NCBI RefSeq assembly: GCF_007747655.1
Contig: NZ_CP036274.1
Coordinates: 2,728,001-2,792,000, forward strand
Source of the DNA: Anatilimnocola aggregata
GTDB taxonomy: Bacteria; Planctomycetota; Planctomycetia; Pirellulales; Pirellulaceae
Direction of reading: 5' to 3'
Length of the DNA: 64,000 nucleotides
Shown: positions 47,625 through 56,228 of the stretch, piece by piece
Position numbering within the stretch: the stretch's first letter is position 1
Layout: each line of letters opens with the position of its first letter
Translations under genes and position numbers: made by a program
Notes under the pieces: model-generated
Told to the model about the DNA's origin: nothing
Databases searched by the model: none
Seen by the model: the letters and a program-made list of their open reading frames with translations, nothing else

Positions 47625-49295
47625 CTACGTGGTGGCGACTGCCGGTTGAGGAGCACCCGCAGCAGCGAGTTGATTCACTTTCAAATCGACGCCCAGTTCG
47701 TGTACGCCACTCAAAGCTGGCGCGAAAAAGGGAATCTCACGAGCCGCTTCAGCGAGGACTTGCTTGGCTTGATAGAGTCCGCTGCGACCGGCCAATTGCC
47801 AGAACAGTTGACCTTCGACCAGCACGCCAGCAGGTGCACGGATGGCCCAGCGAAACGACTGCAGCCGATCGTTGAAGTTGACGTACGAACCTTCGCGTTC
47901 GGCGAATGTGCCGCCGGGCACCTGATACGTGGCCGCATCCCACAAAGGAGAGGCAAAGCAGTCCTGCACGATAAGCGTTTTTACACCCGAAAGCTTCTCG
48001 ACCGCAGCGGCATCGTTCCAATTGGTCTTATAACCACCGCTAATCCAGACGCCCCCCAGCGAAGAGGCATGCTCAGTCAGGAATTCATTCCAGTCGATGA
48101 CCTTGCCCGCGAAGTTCGCAGCCACGGCATCGACACCGCGGCGATTCGGGCACTTCTCGGCGTGAATGGTAAAGCCGTTCTTGAACTTCTCGTCGGTTCC
48201 TTCCACCGGAATCGGTCCCATGGCCACAATCGCTTGGGGATCGAGGCGGCGAATGTATGAAACCAGCAGAAAGGCTTCTTCGACAGTCAGGTGAGGGGAC
48301 AAGACCACACCCAACTTACCGGCAGCTGTCAGCGACTTCTCCAGTTCCGCCGGCAGTGCGTGCCAATCGAGATTTGTGTAGGAGCCATTGCTCGCAGTCG
48401 TCGACTTGCGGCGGAGGTCGATCTGCCGCCCTTCATCGTGAACGTGCTTCCAGCCATAACGGCCGTCGTCACACATCCACCATTGATTGACGTGCGGATT
48501 CTCGCGCGGCTTGAGGCGATAGATGTGATCCTGGTTCTCTTCGACTTTAATCGAGCAACCGGTCGAGCAGCCCGCGCACACATTATCGTGGCTCTTCATG
48601 AACCAGACGCGCTGCTTGTAGAGGAAGTCCTTGTCGCCCAACGCGCCGACGGGGCAAAGATCGCAGACGTTGCCCGACATCTTGTTATCGAGCGGGAACT
48701 GCAATTCGCCGGCATCGTTGCGGAAGACGTCGATCTCTTCGTGCGCGCCGCGATTGATGACCATCAATTCATTGGTGCCCGAGATCTCGCGGGTGAAGCG
48801 GACGCAGCGGGTGCACATCACGCAGCGATCGACGAACAGGGTAACGGTATCACCCAGTTCACGGCGGCGACTGCTGAAAGGTTGAATATCGGCCCGGCGT
48901 TGGTCGCGACCATATTCGAAGTGATAGTCTTGCAGCGAGCATTCGCCCGCCTTGTCGCAGATGGGGCAATCAACCGGATGACGGAGCAGCAGGTCCTCTT
49001 CGACCATCGCGCGGGCGTCGATCACCTTCTGGCTGTTGGTAACGAAAACCGTTCCTTCTTTGGCCGGCGTCTGACAAGCAGGAACGAGGCGAGGCTGCAT
49101 CGCGATCTTGCCGGTCGCCGCGTCTTTCTGCCCGCACTCGACGAGACACATGCGACAACTGGCGACGACGGAGAGCCCGGGATGCCAGCAGTAATGCGGC
49201 ACTTCCGCGCCGGCTCGCTGGGCGACCTGAATGCCATTCAGGCGCTCCTGCGCACCGATCTCGATTTCTTTACCATCAACGATGACGACTGGCAT
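47625..49295 (-). CDS. nuoG: NADH-quinone oxidoreductase subunit G (short form)
   Basis: Iron-sulfur subunit of the NADH arm, 556 aa. The N-terminal [2Fe-2S] ferredoxin domain has HYCWHPGLSVVASCRMCLVEC and a later Cys in VPACQTP. It is followed by the His-Cys-Cys-Cys motif (HPVDCPICDKAGECSLQDYH), the CVMCTRCVRF and CDLCPVGAL clusters, and a molybdopterin-type 4Fe-4S motif (CAGCSTGCSIKV). The following molybdopterin-like domain is much shorter than in the ~900-aa enterobacterial subunit, retaining only about 300 residues. This shortened form should still carry electrons, since the domain has no catalytic role in complex I. Confidence 0.93.
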   Translation of the reverse strand: MPVVIVDGKEIEIGAQERLNGIQVAQRAGAEVPHYCWHPGLSVVASCRMCLVECGQKDAATGKIAMQPRLVPACQTPAKEGTVFVTNSQKVIDARAMVEEDLLLRHPVDCPICDKAGECSLQDYHFEYGRDQRRADIQPFSSRRRELGDTVTLFVDRCVMCTRCVRFTREISGTNELMVINRGAHEEIDVFRNDAGELQFPLDNKMSGNVCDLCPVGALGDKDFLYKQRVWFMKSHDNVCAGCSTGCSIKVEENQDHIYRLKPRENPHVNQWWMCDDGRYGWKHVHDEGRQIDLRRKSTTASNGSYTNLDWHALPAELEKSLTAAGKLGVVLSPHLTVEEAFLLVSYIRRLDPQAIVAMGPIPVEGTDEKFKNGFTIHAEKCPNRRGVDAVAANFAGKVIDWNEFLTEHASSLGGVWISGGYKTNWNDAAAVEKLSGVKTLIVQDCFASPLWDAATYQVPGGTFAEREGSYVNFNDRLQSFRWAIRAPAGVLVEGQLFWQLAGRSGLYQAKQVLAEAAREIPFFAPALSGVHELGVDLKVNQLAAAGAPQPAVATT

Positions 49296-49309
49296 AGTTC
49301 TTTCGCGCT

Positions 49310-50674
49310 TTAGTGAATGCTCAGCAGCTTGAGGGCGGGCACAGGCTTCGTTTCAGCCCAGCCATCGGGATTGGTCTTCTTGATGTACTCTTCCAACTCG
49401 CCGCGATACTTCTTAAGCGTGTTCTTCAGCGGCCAGGCGGCACCATCGGCGAGGCCGCAGATGGTGGTGCCCGGCATGATGCCGATCGTATCGCCGATTT
49501 CAGCAAGCAGATCGAGATCCTTCAGCCGTCCCTTGCCCGCCTTGATGCGAGTCAGCAAGCGAGTGGCCCAACTGGTCCCTTCACGGCAGGGCGTGCATTG
49601 GCCGCAGCTCTCGTGCGAGAAGAACCGCGCGCTGTTCATCAGGTAATCCACCATCTGCACCGTTTCGTCCATGACGACGACCGCGGCGGTGCCGAGACCA
49701 AGGCAGCCGAACTTGCCGGGCCCGTTAAAATCGAGTGGGCAGTGGAATTCATCAGCCTTGAGAATTCCCATGCTGATGCCGCCGGGAATGCAGGCCTTTG
49801 CTTTACGACCCTTCCAGATGCCGCCACCGTAACGGTCGATCAATTCTGTGACCGTGATACCGAGCGGCGCTTCGTAGCAGCCGGGCTTGTTGATGTGACC
49901 GCTGAGGCAGTAGAGCTTGGGGCCATAGCTGCCGGCATCGCGCGGGTTGTTCGGATCGGGAGGTACGCCGATCGATTTGAACCATTCGACGCCGCGATCA
50001 AAAATCTGCTTCACGCAGGCTGCGGTCTCGACGTTGTTCACGACCGTCGGCTTGCGGAAGGCACCTTCTACCGCAGGGAATGGCGGCTTGATGCGCGGCC
50101 AGGCTCGTTTGCCTTCGAGGCTTTCGATCAGGCCCGTTTCTTCGCCGCAGATATAAGCACCCGCACCGCGATGCAGGTGAATATCGAGCGAGTAATCGGT
50201 GCCGAAGATGTTCTTGCCGAGATAACCAGCGTCGTAACATTCTTGAATCGCAGCCAGGGTCCGCTTGTAGGCCAGCGGATATTCGCACCGCATGTAGTAG
50301 TAAGCTGTTTTGCAATTCGTTGCATAACAGCTAATCATCATCCCTTCGAGCACCTGGTGCGGATCGAGCTCCATCAACACGCGGTTGTTGAAGGTGCCCG
50401 GTTCGCTCTCGTCGGCATTCAGGCAGAAATAAATCGGGCCCGGATGATTCGGCGGCAGAAAGGTCCACTTCAGCCCGGTGGGAAAACCAGCGCCGCCGCG
50501 GCCACGCAGACCACTTGACTTCACCGTCTCGGCCACGTCTTTGGGAGCCAGCTTGCCGATGACTTTGCGCACTGCTTCGTAGCCGCCGTAGGCTTCATAG
50601 CCACGACGGGTCCAGCTATCGGGTTTGCCGATATTGGCGAGCAGGACTGGTTCGAAATCTGCCACGGTTTTCAC
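49310..50674 (-). CDS. nuoF: NADH-quinone oxidoreductase subunit F (NADH/FMN site)
   Basis: NADH-oxidising flavoprotein of complex I, 454 aa. The nucleotide/FMN-binding loop GLRGRGGAGFPTGLKW, CNADESEPGTFNNR, GAGAYICGEETGLIESLEG, and the N3 cluster motif ESCGQCTPCREGT plus a later Cys in TTICGLADGA are all present. Translation begins at a GTG (50674). The purine-rich GGGAGGAA just before it comes from the end of a dispersed repeat (50676-50702), leaving unusually short spacing. Confidence 0.94.
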   Translation of the reverse strand: MKTVADFEPVLLANIGKPDSWTRRGYEAYGGYEAVRKVIGKLAPKDVAETVKSSGLRGRGGAGFPTGLKWTFLPPNHPGPIYFCLNADESEPGTFNNRVLMELDPHQVLEGMMISCYATNCKTAYYYMRCEYPLAYKRTLAAIQECYDAGYLGKNIFGTDYSLDIHLHRGAGAYICGEETGLIESLEGKRAWPRIKPPFPAVEGAFRKPTVVNNVETAACVKQIFDRGVEWFKSIGVPPDPNNPRDAGSYGPKLYCLSGHINKPGCYEAPLGITVTELIDRYGGGIWKGRKAKACIPGGISMGILKADEFHCPLDFNGPGKFGCLGLGTAAVVVMDETVQMVDYLMNSARFFSHESCGQCTPCREGTSWATRLLTRIKAGKGRLKDLDLLAEIGDTIGIMPGTTICGLADGAAWPLKNTLKKYRGELEEYIKKTNPDGWAETKPVPALKLLSIH

Positions 50675-50675
50675 T

Positions 50676-50702
50676 TCCTCCCTCGCTGACGCGTCGGGCT
50701 AT
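50676..50702. repeat. dispersed ~26-bp repeat overlapping nuoE stop and nuoF ribosome-binding region
   Basis: The sequence CTCCCTCGCTGACGCGTCGG and its flanks match the arms of the inverted repeat at 52934-53044. On the minus strand it reads TAGCCCGACGCGTCAGCGAG followed by GGAGGAA: its first three bases are the nuoE stop codon and its last bases are the apparent nuoF Shine-Dalgarno. Confidence 0.6.
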
Positions 50703-51178
50703 TTGACGGACGCCACGAGTTGTTCGGCTTGCTCTGGGGACACGCTCTGGTGCAAATCGTCATTGGCCAGAATGCAGGGGGCATGTTCGCAGGCCCCGAG
50801 GCACTCGGCATATTCGAGCGAGATGCGACCGTCGGGCGTCGTTTCGCCGGCCTTCACGTGCAGCTTGTGTTCGAGATGTTCGAGCAGTTCGTCAGCGCCG
50901 CGCAAGGCACAGGCGATCGAGCGGCAAACCCACACCCGGCACTTGCCGCCCGGAGCATCCTGCTTGAAGTAACCATAGAACGTGAGCGTGTCTTGCACCT
51001 GCGACGGATGAAGCTCGAGAATCTGCGCGATCTCGACCACGGCCTGTCGCGGCACGCAGCGGAGGTGCTCGTTCACGATGTGCAGCGCGGGGACCGTCAC
51101 GGCCTGCTTCGAAGGATAGCGCGGAATGAACGCGCGGATCTCTTCGATCATTTTGTCGGTAAGGATGCGTTCAGCCAT
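50699..51178 (-). CDS. nuoE: NADH-quinone oxidoreductase subunit E ([2Fe-2S])
   Basis: Thioredoxin-fold subunit of the NADH module, 159 aa, that binds cluster N1a. The four ligands follow the family spacing: C-x4-C in VWVCRSIACAL and C-x3-C in CLGACEHAPC. RYPSKQAVTVPALHIV and LEYAECLGACEH are typical blocks. Its TAG stop is formed by the first bases of a dispersed repeat. Confidence 0.94.
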   Translation of the reverse strand: MAERILTDKMIEEIRAFIPRYPSKQAVTVPALHIVNEHLRCVPRQAVVEIAQILELHPSQVQDTLTFYGYFKQDAPGGKCRVWVCRSIACALRGADELLEHLEHKLHVKAGETTPDGRISLEYAECLGACEHAPCILANDDLHQSVSPEQAEQLVASVK

Positions 51179-51197
51179 GAGATTTGGGCGGTTAAAG

Positions 51198-52412
51198 TTA
51201 GCGGTCCAATTCCGCGGCGATAATATTCAAACTGCCGAGCACAGCGACCACGTCCGAGAGGGTATGGCCGCGAATGAGCTTGGGAAACAGCGAGAAGTGA
51301 ATGTAGGACGGCGGACGGCAACGGGCCCGATAGGGCACGTCACTGCCGTCACCGGCCACATAAAAACCAAGTTCGCCGTTCGGTGATTCGATGGCCGAAT
51401 AGACTTCTTCGTTCGGCACGGTGAAGCCGCGGTTCAGCATCACCAGTTCGAAGTGCGTGATCGTCCCTTCGATGGTCGAATAGACCTGCTTCTTATTCGG
51501 CAGGGTCTTGCGCTCATCGACGCCGACGTTGATCGGCCCAGCAGGCAAGTTCTCAATGGCCTGCGTAATGATCTTCAAGCTCTCGCGCATCTCGGCGAGG
51601 CGAACGTAATAACGGGCGAAGCAATCGCCGGCCTTCATGCAGCAGACGTTGAAATCGAAATCGGCATAAGCCAGATAAGGCTCGTCCTTGCGCAGATCGC
51701 GGGTCACACCGCTGGCGCGAGCGACAGGGCCCGTGGCGCTCCAATTGGTGGCTTCTTCTTTGGTCAAAATGCCCACGCCCTTGGTCCGGTCAACATAGAT
51801 GCGGTTGCGATTGAGCAGCCGATCCATGTCATCTAGCGTGGCAGGGAACGTCTTCAGAAAGGTGCGGATCTTTTCGATTACCAGCGGCGTGAAGTCCTGC
51901 GACAAACCGCCCACCCGCGTATAGCTGGGGTGAAAGCGCTGGCCGGAGAGTGTTTCGAAAATGTCGTAGATGACTTCCCGCTGATAGAAGGCATACAGAA
52001 AGAACGTGAACGCGCCAGTATCGAGCCCCATCGCCCCGGTGCTGAGCAAGTGATCGCTGATGCGGGCCAGTTCCGCGACGATGACGCGGATGTACTTGCA
52101 GCGGTTGGTGATTTCGATGCCAAGCAGCTTTTCGACCGCGCCGTGCCAGGCGACACCGTTGGCGACCGGCGAGATGTAGTTCATCCGGTCGGTGATGGTG
52201 ACGTATTGGTTGTAATCGAGATGTTCGCCCAGCTTTTCGAAGCCGCTATGCAGATAGCCGATATCGGGCATTGCATCGATGACGCGTTCGCCGTCGAGCT
52301 TGAGCACGATGCGCAGCGTGGTGTGAGTCGCCGGATGCTGCGGACCGAAGTTCAGGGTCCACAGGTAGTCCTGCTTGTCGGCGGTCGGTTTTTCGAGCGA
52401 AGCAATCGACAT
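51198..52412 (-). CDS. nuoD: NADH-quinone oxidoreductase subunit D (49-kDa type)
   Basis: Quinone-site subunit descended from the NiFe-hydrogenase large subunit, 404 aa. Diagnostic blocks include LNFGPQHPATHTTLRIVLKL, IGYLHSGFEKLGEHLDYNQY, DRMNYISPVANG, GALGLDTGAFTFF-like sequence (here GAMGLDTGAFTFFLYAF), and the C-terminal HTLSDVVAVLGSLNIIAAELDR. The quinone-contacting His and Tyr lie in the first block and in the ITDRMNY region. It is separate from nuoC, not fused as in enterobacteria. Confidence 0.95.
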   Translation of the reverse strand: MSIASLEKPTADKQDYLWTLNFGPQHPATHTTLRIVLKLDGERVIDAMPDIGYLHSGFEKLGEHLDYNQYVTITDRMNYISPVANGVAWHGAVEKLLGIEITNRCKYIRVIVAELARISDHLLSTGAMGLDTGAFTFFLYAFYQREVIYDIFETLSGQRFHPSYTRVGGLSQDFTPLVIEKIRTFLKTFPATLDDMDRLLNRNRIYVDRTKGVGILTKEEATNWSATGPVARASGVTRDLRKDEPYLAYADFDFNVCCMKAGDCFARYYVRLAEMRESLKIITQAIENLPAGPINVGVDERKTLPNKKQVYSTIEGTITHFELVMLNRGFTVPNEEVYSAIESPNGELGFYVAGDGSDVPYRARCRPPSYIHFSLFPKLIRGHTLSDVVAVLGSLNIIAAELDR

Positions 52413-52428
52413 GAAACTGCTCTAGTAC

Positions 52429-52929
52429 TTACGCCTGGTTGCGGGTCAAAACCGGGAAATTGTGCCGCTCGCCGCGACCTTGCATCGGATAATCTTTCCG
52501 CAGCGGGAACGACGTGAACTCTTCCGGCATCAGGATGCGGCGCAAGTCCGGATGGCCAACAAACTCGATGCCGAACATGTCGTACACTTCGCGCTCGAGC
52601 CAATTGGCTCCGTTCCACAGAGCACACATGCTCTCGACCTTCAGGTCGGGTTCATTGAGCATCACTCGAACCGTCAGCCGTTCGTTAGTGGTCGTGTTGG
52701 CCAGGCAATAGACCAGACCGAAGCGATCGGTCGCATCACGAAACTTGAGATAGTCGACGCAAGTCACTTCCACGAGCAGGTCGAACGAGCGGGCCTCTTT
52801 CAGCATTCGCATCGTTGGCAGCAACTCGTCGCGCGGCACGACGACGCGAGTCTGGTCACGAAAGGTCGTGACCTTCTCTTTGCCGAAGCGGCTTTCCATC
52901 GCGGCGATTGTTTCAGTGGTGGCTGGCAT
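52429..52929 (-). CDS. nuoC: NADH-quinone oxidoreductase subunit C (30-kDa type)
   Basis: Peripheral-arm subunit of complex I, 166 aa, without cofactor. The C-terminal signature [39 protein letters not shown] is well conserved. Separated from nuoB by about 130 bp that hold an inverted-repeat element, the largest gap inside the operon. Confidence 0.94.
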   Translation of the reverse strand: MPATTETIAAMESRFGKEKVTTFRDQTRVVVPRDELLPTMRMLKEARSFDLLVEVTCVDYLKFRDATDRFGLVYCLANTTTNERLTVRVMLNEPDLKVESMCALWNGANWLEREVYDMFGIEFVGHPDLRRILMPEEFTSFPLRKDYPMQGRGERHNFPVLTRNQA

Positions 52930-52933
52930 TCAA

Positions 52934-53044
52934 GTAGCCCAACGCGTCAGCGAGGGAGATGGTTAGTTGCGGTTAATTTGCGAATTGCGTTATCAAAGTT
53001 TCAGTGCGTGTACCCAGGTCTCCCTCGCTTACGCTTCGGGCTAC
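52934..53044. mobile_element. MITE/REP-like inverted-repeat element between nuoB and nuoC
   Basis: Two 26-bp arms face each other: GTAGCCCAACGCGTCAGCGA... (52934-52959) and the complement of GTAGCCCGAAGCGTAAGCGA... (53019-53044), 23 of 26 matching. The 59-bp centre is AT-richer and codes for nothing visible. The RNA would form a long hairpin inside the nuo transcript. A third, single arm lies at 50676-50702. Confidence 0.6.
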
Positions 53045-53060
53045 CTTCGTCATTGGGGAC

Positions 53061-53651
53061 TCATTTCTTCACGAGTGTTGATTCTGGATGAAAATAGTGC
53101 GACTGCCCGTACATCGGCAGTTCTTGCAGGGCCCGCTTTCGTTCCTGAGCTTGGGCGGTCTCGAATTCGGCTCCGCCGATCGTACCTTCGCGTTGGATTT
53201 TGTCTTGCAGGTCCATGATGGCCTGGATCAATTGCTCGGGACGAGGCGGGCAGCCAGGGATGTACATATCGACGGGAATGAAGCGGTCGATCCCCTGTAC
53301 CACGGCATAGGTATCGAAGACGCCGCCCGTCGAGGCACAAGCACCCATCGAAATGCACCACTTGGGTTCGTGCATCTGCTGCCAGATGCGTTGCAGCACC
53401 GGCAGCATCTTCATGGCCACTCGGCCAGCGACGATCATCAGGTCGCACTGCCGCGGACTGAAGCGGAACACTTCGGCTCCAAAGCGAGCCAGGTCATGCT
53501 TACTCGCGCCGGTGGCCATTAGCTCGATCCCGCAGCAGGCGGTGGCGAACGGCATCGGCCACAAGCTGTTCTTACGGCACCAGCTGGCAAGTTCGTCGAG
53601 CTTGGTGACGACGACATTTTCTGGGAGTTCAGGCTGCTGTTCTAGCGCCAT
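53061..53651 (-). CDS. nuoB: NADH-quinone oxidoreductase subunit B (cluster N2)
   Basis: Carries the last iron-sulfur cluster before quinone, 196 aa. The N2 ligands are seen as the adjacent pair C39-C40 in [15 protein letters not shown]105 in MGACASTGG, and C134 in [13 protein letters not shown]. The start overlaps the end of nuoA by ten bases. The C-terminus is slightly longer than usual and ends ahead of the inverted-repeat element. Confidence 0.95.
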   Translation of the reverse strand: MALEQQPELPENVVVTKLDELASWCRKNSLWPMPFATACCGIELMATGASKHDLARFGAEVFRFSPRQCDLMIVAGRVAMKMLPVLQRIWQQMHEPKWCISMGACASTGGVFDTYAVVQGIDRFIPVDMYIPGCPPRPEQLIQAIMDLQDKIQREGTIGGAEFETAQAQERKRALQELPMYGQSHYFHPESTLVKK

Positions 53652-54052
53652 TGAAAGACCCCTTTCCGCCAGGCATACACCAGGCCGACTGCGAGCAGGG
53701 CAATAAAGACCATCGCTTCGGCAAAAATCAGCCCGCGAGAGATTCCCGCCCCGGACGCTTGAGCCACCCTGACAGCTGCATCGATCCCGTCCGGATGCCG
53801 GCTGGCAACCGCCCAGGGATAGAGAAAGAGGAGTTCGACATCGAAGATCAAAAAGGCGATGGCGACGAGGTGGAACCGCACATCAAACTTCTTGTGCGCG
53901 TCGTGAATCGGGTCCATCCCGCTCTCGTACGGCATCCGTTTGACAGCTGACTGCCGCTTAGGGCCGAATAGCGAGCCGGCAAATAGCATCACCAGGGCCA
54001 ATCCGGTGGCACAGGCGCCGAACAACAAAATGGGGAGTAACTTGAGTTCCAT
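53642..54052 (-). CDS. nuoA: NADH-quinone oxidoreductase subunit A
   Basis: First gene of the 14-gene nuo operon; a three-helix membrane subunit of complex I, 136 aa. Family marks are [11 protein letters not shown] in the first loop and the acidic helix [19 protein letters not shown]. No strong Shine-Dalgarno precedes the ATG. Together with the following genes it gives a complete NADH-dependent complex I. Confidence 0.94.
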   Translation of the reverse strand: MELKLLPILLFGACATGLALVMLFAGSLFGPKRQSAVKRMPYESGMDPIHDAHKKFDVRFHLVAIAFLIFDVELLFLYPWAVASRHPDGIDAAVRVAQASGAGISRGLIFAEAMVFIALLAVGLVYAWRKGVFQWR

Positions 54053-54094
54053 AACCCCAGAATTTCCAAGCGGTTGCGTATTCGAACCAGGACT

Positions 54095-54116
54095 TTGTGA
54101 ATCTTATCACAAGGTC
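54095..54116. promoter_or_regulatory. inverted repeat in the nuo operon leader
   Basis: CTTTGTG-AATCTTAT-CACAAGG is a 7-bp inverted repeat (one mismatch) with an 8-bp spacer, about 43 bp ahead of nuoA. It could be a repressor/activator site for the respiratory operon; the binding protein cannot be named. Confidence 0.3.
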
Positions 54117-54127
54117 TGGCTCAAAGA

Positions 54128-54158
54128 AAACCCGGCTTTAGCCCGGGTTTGCGTTTTT
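54128..54158. terminator. hairpin terminator, apparently bidirectional, upstream of nuoA
   Basis: AAACCCGG (54128-54135) and CCGGGTTT (54143-54150) form an 8-bp stem with a 7-base loop. The plus strand continues GCGTTTTT, and the minus strand is followed by TTTCTTTG, so it could end transcripts from either side. No gene ends immediately beside it on the plus strand; on the minus strand it would sit in front of nuoA as an insulator or leader attenuator. Confidence 0.5.
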
Positions 54159-54242
54159 GATCGTATCGCCAGCTATCACTAGGGTCAATCGGGGGCGATA
54201 AGCAGCCAGGAACCGTATCCGAGTGGCAAAATTTGCTAACTG

Positions 54243-54452
54243 GTGAACTCTCCAGACATTTATATTGCAGCAGTCAGGGGGCCTCTTCTCTTGGAGCACA
54301 CCCTTCGCGTACACGATAGCCAATCGGGCGAAACTCTGTTCGCCGCGCAAACACCTCACAAGATCGACGAAATTGCCCTTTCCGCCGATGGCAAACAATT
54401 CGCTGCAATCACCAGTGCGCACAAGATTCTAACGTGGAAACTTCCTGAGTAG
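54243..54452 (+). pseudogene. WD40-like short ORF, probably the remnant of a beta-propeller gene
   Basis: A 69-codon frame starting with GTG encodes LRVHDSQSGETLFAAQTP, then IALSADGKQFAAITSAHKIL and TWKLPE. This has the shape of the last one to two WD40 blades (DxxSGe.l ... lalSaDGk.faa ... i..W.l). There is no start context or signal, and a stop lies two codons upstream, so it is more likely a decayed 3' end than a complete gene. Confidence 0.4.
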
Positions 54453-54460
54453 TTGTTTGC

Positions 54461-55030
54461 ATGCGATCTCCACGACCCAAGAATGTAGGAGTCTATTATG
54501 CGCCGAGCGTCTATCTCGGCATGAGGCCACGACTGGGCATCTTCATTGTTGATTCGCTGGTGCTGGGATTTGCCCTGGGCACGTTGGGAATTATTTCGAC
54601 GTTGATTGCGCCGAGTCTGATAAGTCTGTATTCACCACCTGCCATGATTCTCATCTGGCTGTATGAAGTTCCGTTGAAAAGGTCTTCGTTACGAACCGTT
54701 GCCTATCGCCTCTTCGGTTGCAAGCTAGTGGATTTGCAAGGAAATCCACCCTCGCTCTTGATTCTCACCTTCCGCCTGTTCTTCTGGATGTTCGGCTTTG
54801 GCATCATGTTCTACGACCTGGTCTGGTGTGGCATCGACGATGACCATCAGGGACTGCGCGACTCGCTGGCTGGAACTTGCCTCGTCAGGCAGCAAGCGGT
54901 GCCGCTGGGAATCGGGCGGATCCAATTTCCGTTCTACTTCACGCTGGGCTGCAACTTCATGTACCCGCGCGTGGTTCATTCCACTGGCGCGACTGAATCT
55001 CAGCCAGCAGAAAAGATTGCTGCCGAATAA
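54461..55030 (+). CDS. RDD-family membrane protein
   Basis: Integral membrane protein of 189 aa with the RDD-type beginning (RLGIFIVDSLVLGFALG, Arg followed by Asp in the first helix), two more helices (PAMILIWLYEVPL region and LFFWMFGFGIMFYDLVW), and the soluble motifs LFGCKLVDLQGNPPSLL and DDDHQGLRDSLAGTCLV. RDD proteins are of varied and mostly unknown function, some linked to ion transport. The C-terminus is Ser/Ala/Glu-rich. It lies 9 bp after the WD40-like remnant and converges on the M42 peptidase gene. Confidence 0.8.
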   Translation: MRSPRPKNVGVYYAPSVYLGMRPRLGIFIVDSLVLGFALGTLGIISTLIAPSLISLYSPPAMILIWLYEVPLKRSSLRTVAYRLFGCKLVDLQGNPPSLLILTFRLFFWMFGFGIMFYDLVWCGIDDDHQGLRDSLAGTCLVRQQAVPLGIGRIQFPFYFTLGCNFMYPRVVHSTGATESQPAEKIAAE

Positions 55031-55046
55031 ATAGCTCGCTGATCTT

Positions 55047-56105
55047 CTACGGCGTGAAATCTTCCTCGCCGGTAAGGCCGACGACGAAGGCGGCGAGCAG
55101 GTCGGCGGTGCGGTCGAGGTCTTCGAGTGAGACCATTTCGACGGCCGAGTGCATGTAGCGATTCGGCAGGCTGACGAGCCCCGTGGCACACCCCGCGCGA
55201 TTGAGTTGCAGCGCGTTGGCATCGTTCGGTACCGCGCGGCCGCTGGCGGAAAGCTGATGAGGGATCATGTTGTCTTTGGCAGTTTGAATCAGCCGTTCGG
55301 TGACGTGGGGATTCATGTTCGGCCCGCGAAAAATAACCGGACCATTGCCGAGAGCAATGTCGCCTTGTTGCCGCTTGTCGATCGTCGGGCAGTCGGTCGC
55401 ATGGGTCACGTCGACGGCAATGCCAATGTGCGGATCGACACCGAACGCGCTGGTCTGGGCCCCCCGCAGGCCAATCTCTTCAGCCACTGTCGACACGGCA
55501 TACAAGCCCACCTGGAGCGACTGGCTCGACGCGCGGCGCAGCGCTTCGACAATCGTCCACAGGCCCGTTTTGTTGTCCATGGCCGGCGAGTTCGCCAGTG
55601 AGTTCCGCATTTCTTGAAAGCCCAACTGCAAGGTAACAGGATCACCGATGCGAACCAGTTCCTGCGATTCGGCCTTGCTCTTGGAACCGATATCGATCCA
55701 GAGGTCTTCCAGCTTGGTGATCTGTTTTCGTTCTTCGTCGGTGAGCAAGTGAATGGGCTTGCGCGAAATGACCCCCGGGATTGGCCCCTTGTCGGTCCAA
55801 ACGACCATGCGTGAGCCGATCAATTGCTGGGCATCCCAACCGCCGATGGTTTGGGCATAGAGAAATCCACTATCGTGAAAGTGCGTGATCAGCATGCCGA
55901 TCTGGTCGCAGTGGCCGGCCAGCATGACCCGCGTTTTGGCCCCCGGATTTTTGCAGGCAATCACATTGCCATGCAGGTCCGTTTTTACTTCATCGGCAAA
56001 CGAAGCCACGTACTTGCGCACCACATCTTGAATCGGTCGTTCGTAGCCACTGGGGCTCGGCGTGTGGAGCAACTGCTTGAGAAATTCGTACGATGAGGCT
56101 TCCAT
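55047..56105 (-). CDS. M42-family metallopeptidase (aminopeptidase/glutamyl-type)
   Basis: Cytosolic di-metal peptidase of 352 aa, expected to form a large tetrahedral complex that trims peptides. Metal and catalytic positions are visible in order: H in LAGHCDQIGMLI, D in SPAMDNKTGLW, the EE pair in STVAEEIGLRGA, D in IAVDVTHATD, and H in NRYMHSAVEMVS. ATG 56105 has GGAG six bases upstream; the open frame extends to 56192. Not evidently co-transcribed with its neighbours. Confidence 0.94.
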   Translation of the reverse strand: MEASSYEFLKQLLHTPSPSGYERPIQDVVRKYVASFADEVKTDLHGNVIACKNPGAKTRVMLAGHCDQIGMLITHFHDSGFLYAQTIGGWDAQQLIGSRMVVWTDKGPIPGVISRKPIHLLTDEERKQITKLEDLWIDIGSKSKAESQELVRIGDPVTLQLGFQEMRNSLANSPAMDNKTGLWTIVEALRRASSQSLQVGLYAVSTVAEEIGLRGAQTSAFGVDPHIGIAVDVTHATDCPTIDKRQQGDIALGNGPVIFRGPNMNPHVTERLIQTAKDNMIPHQLSASGRAVPNDANALQLNRAGCATGLVSLPNRYMHSAVEMVSLEDLDRTADLLAAFVVGLTGEEDFTP

Positions 56106-56228
56106 GGAGGCTCCGCGGTGGATAGTTGAATTCGCTATCGCCCTATTGTCGCGGCGTTGACCCCAAGGTGGCAAGGCGGCGCGTTGAGACAAGTTCGGAG
56201 TTTTAAGTTCCGAGACAAGTACGACGTC

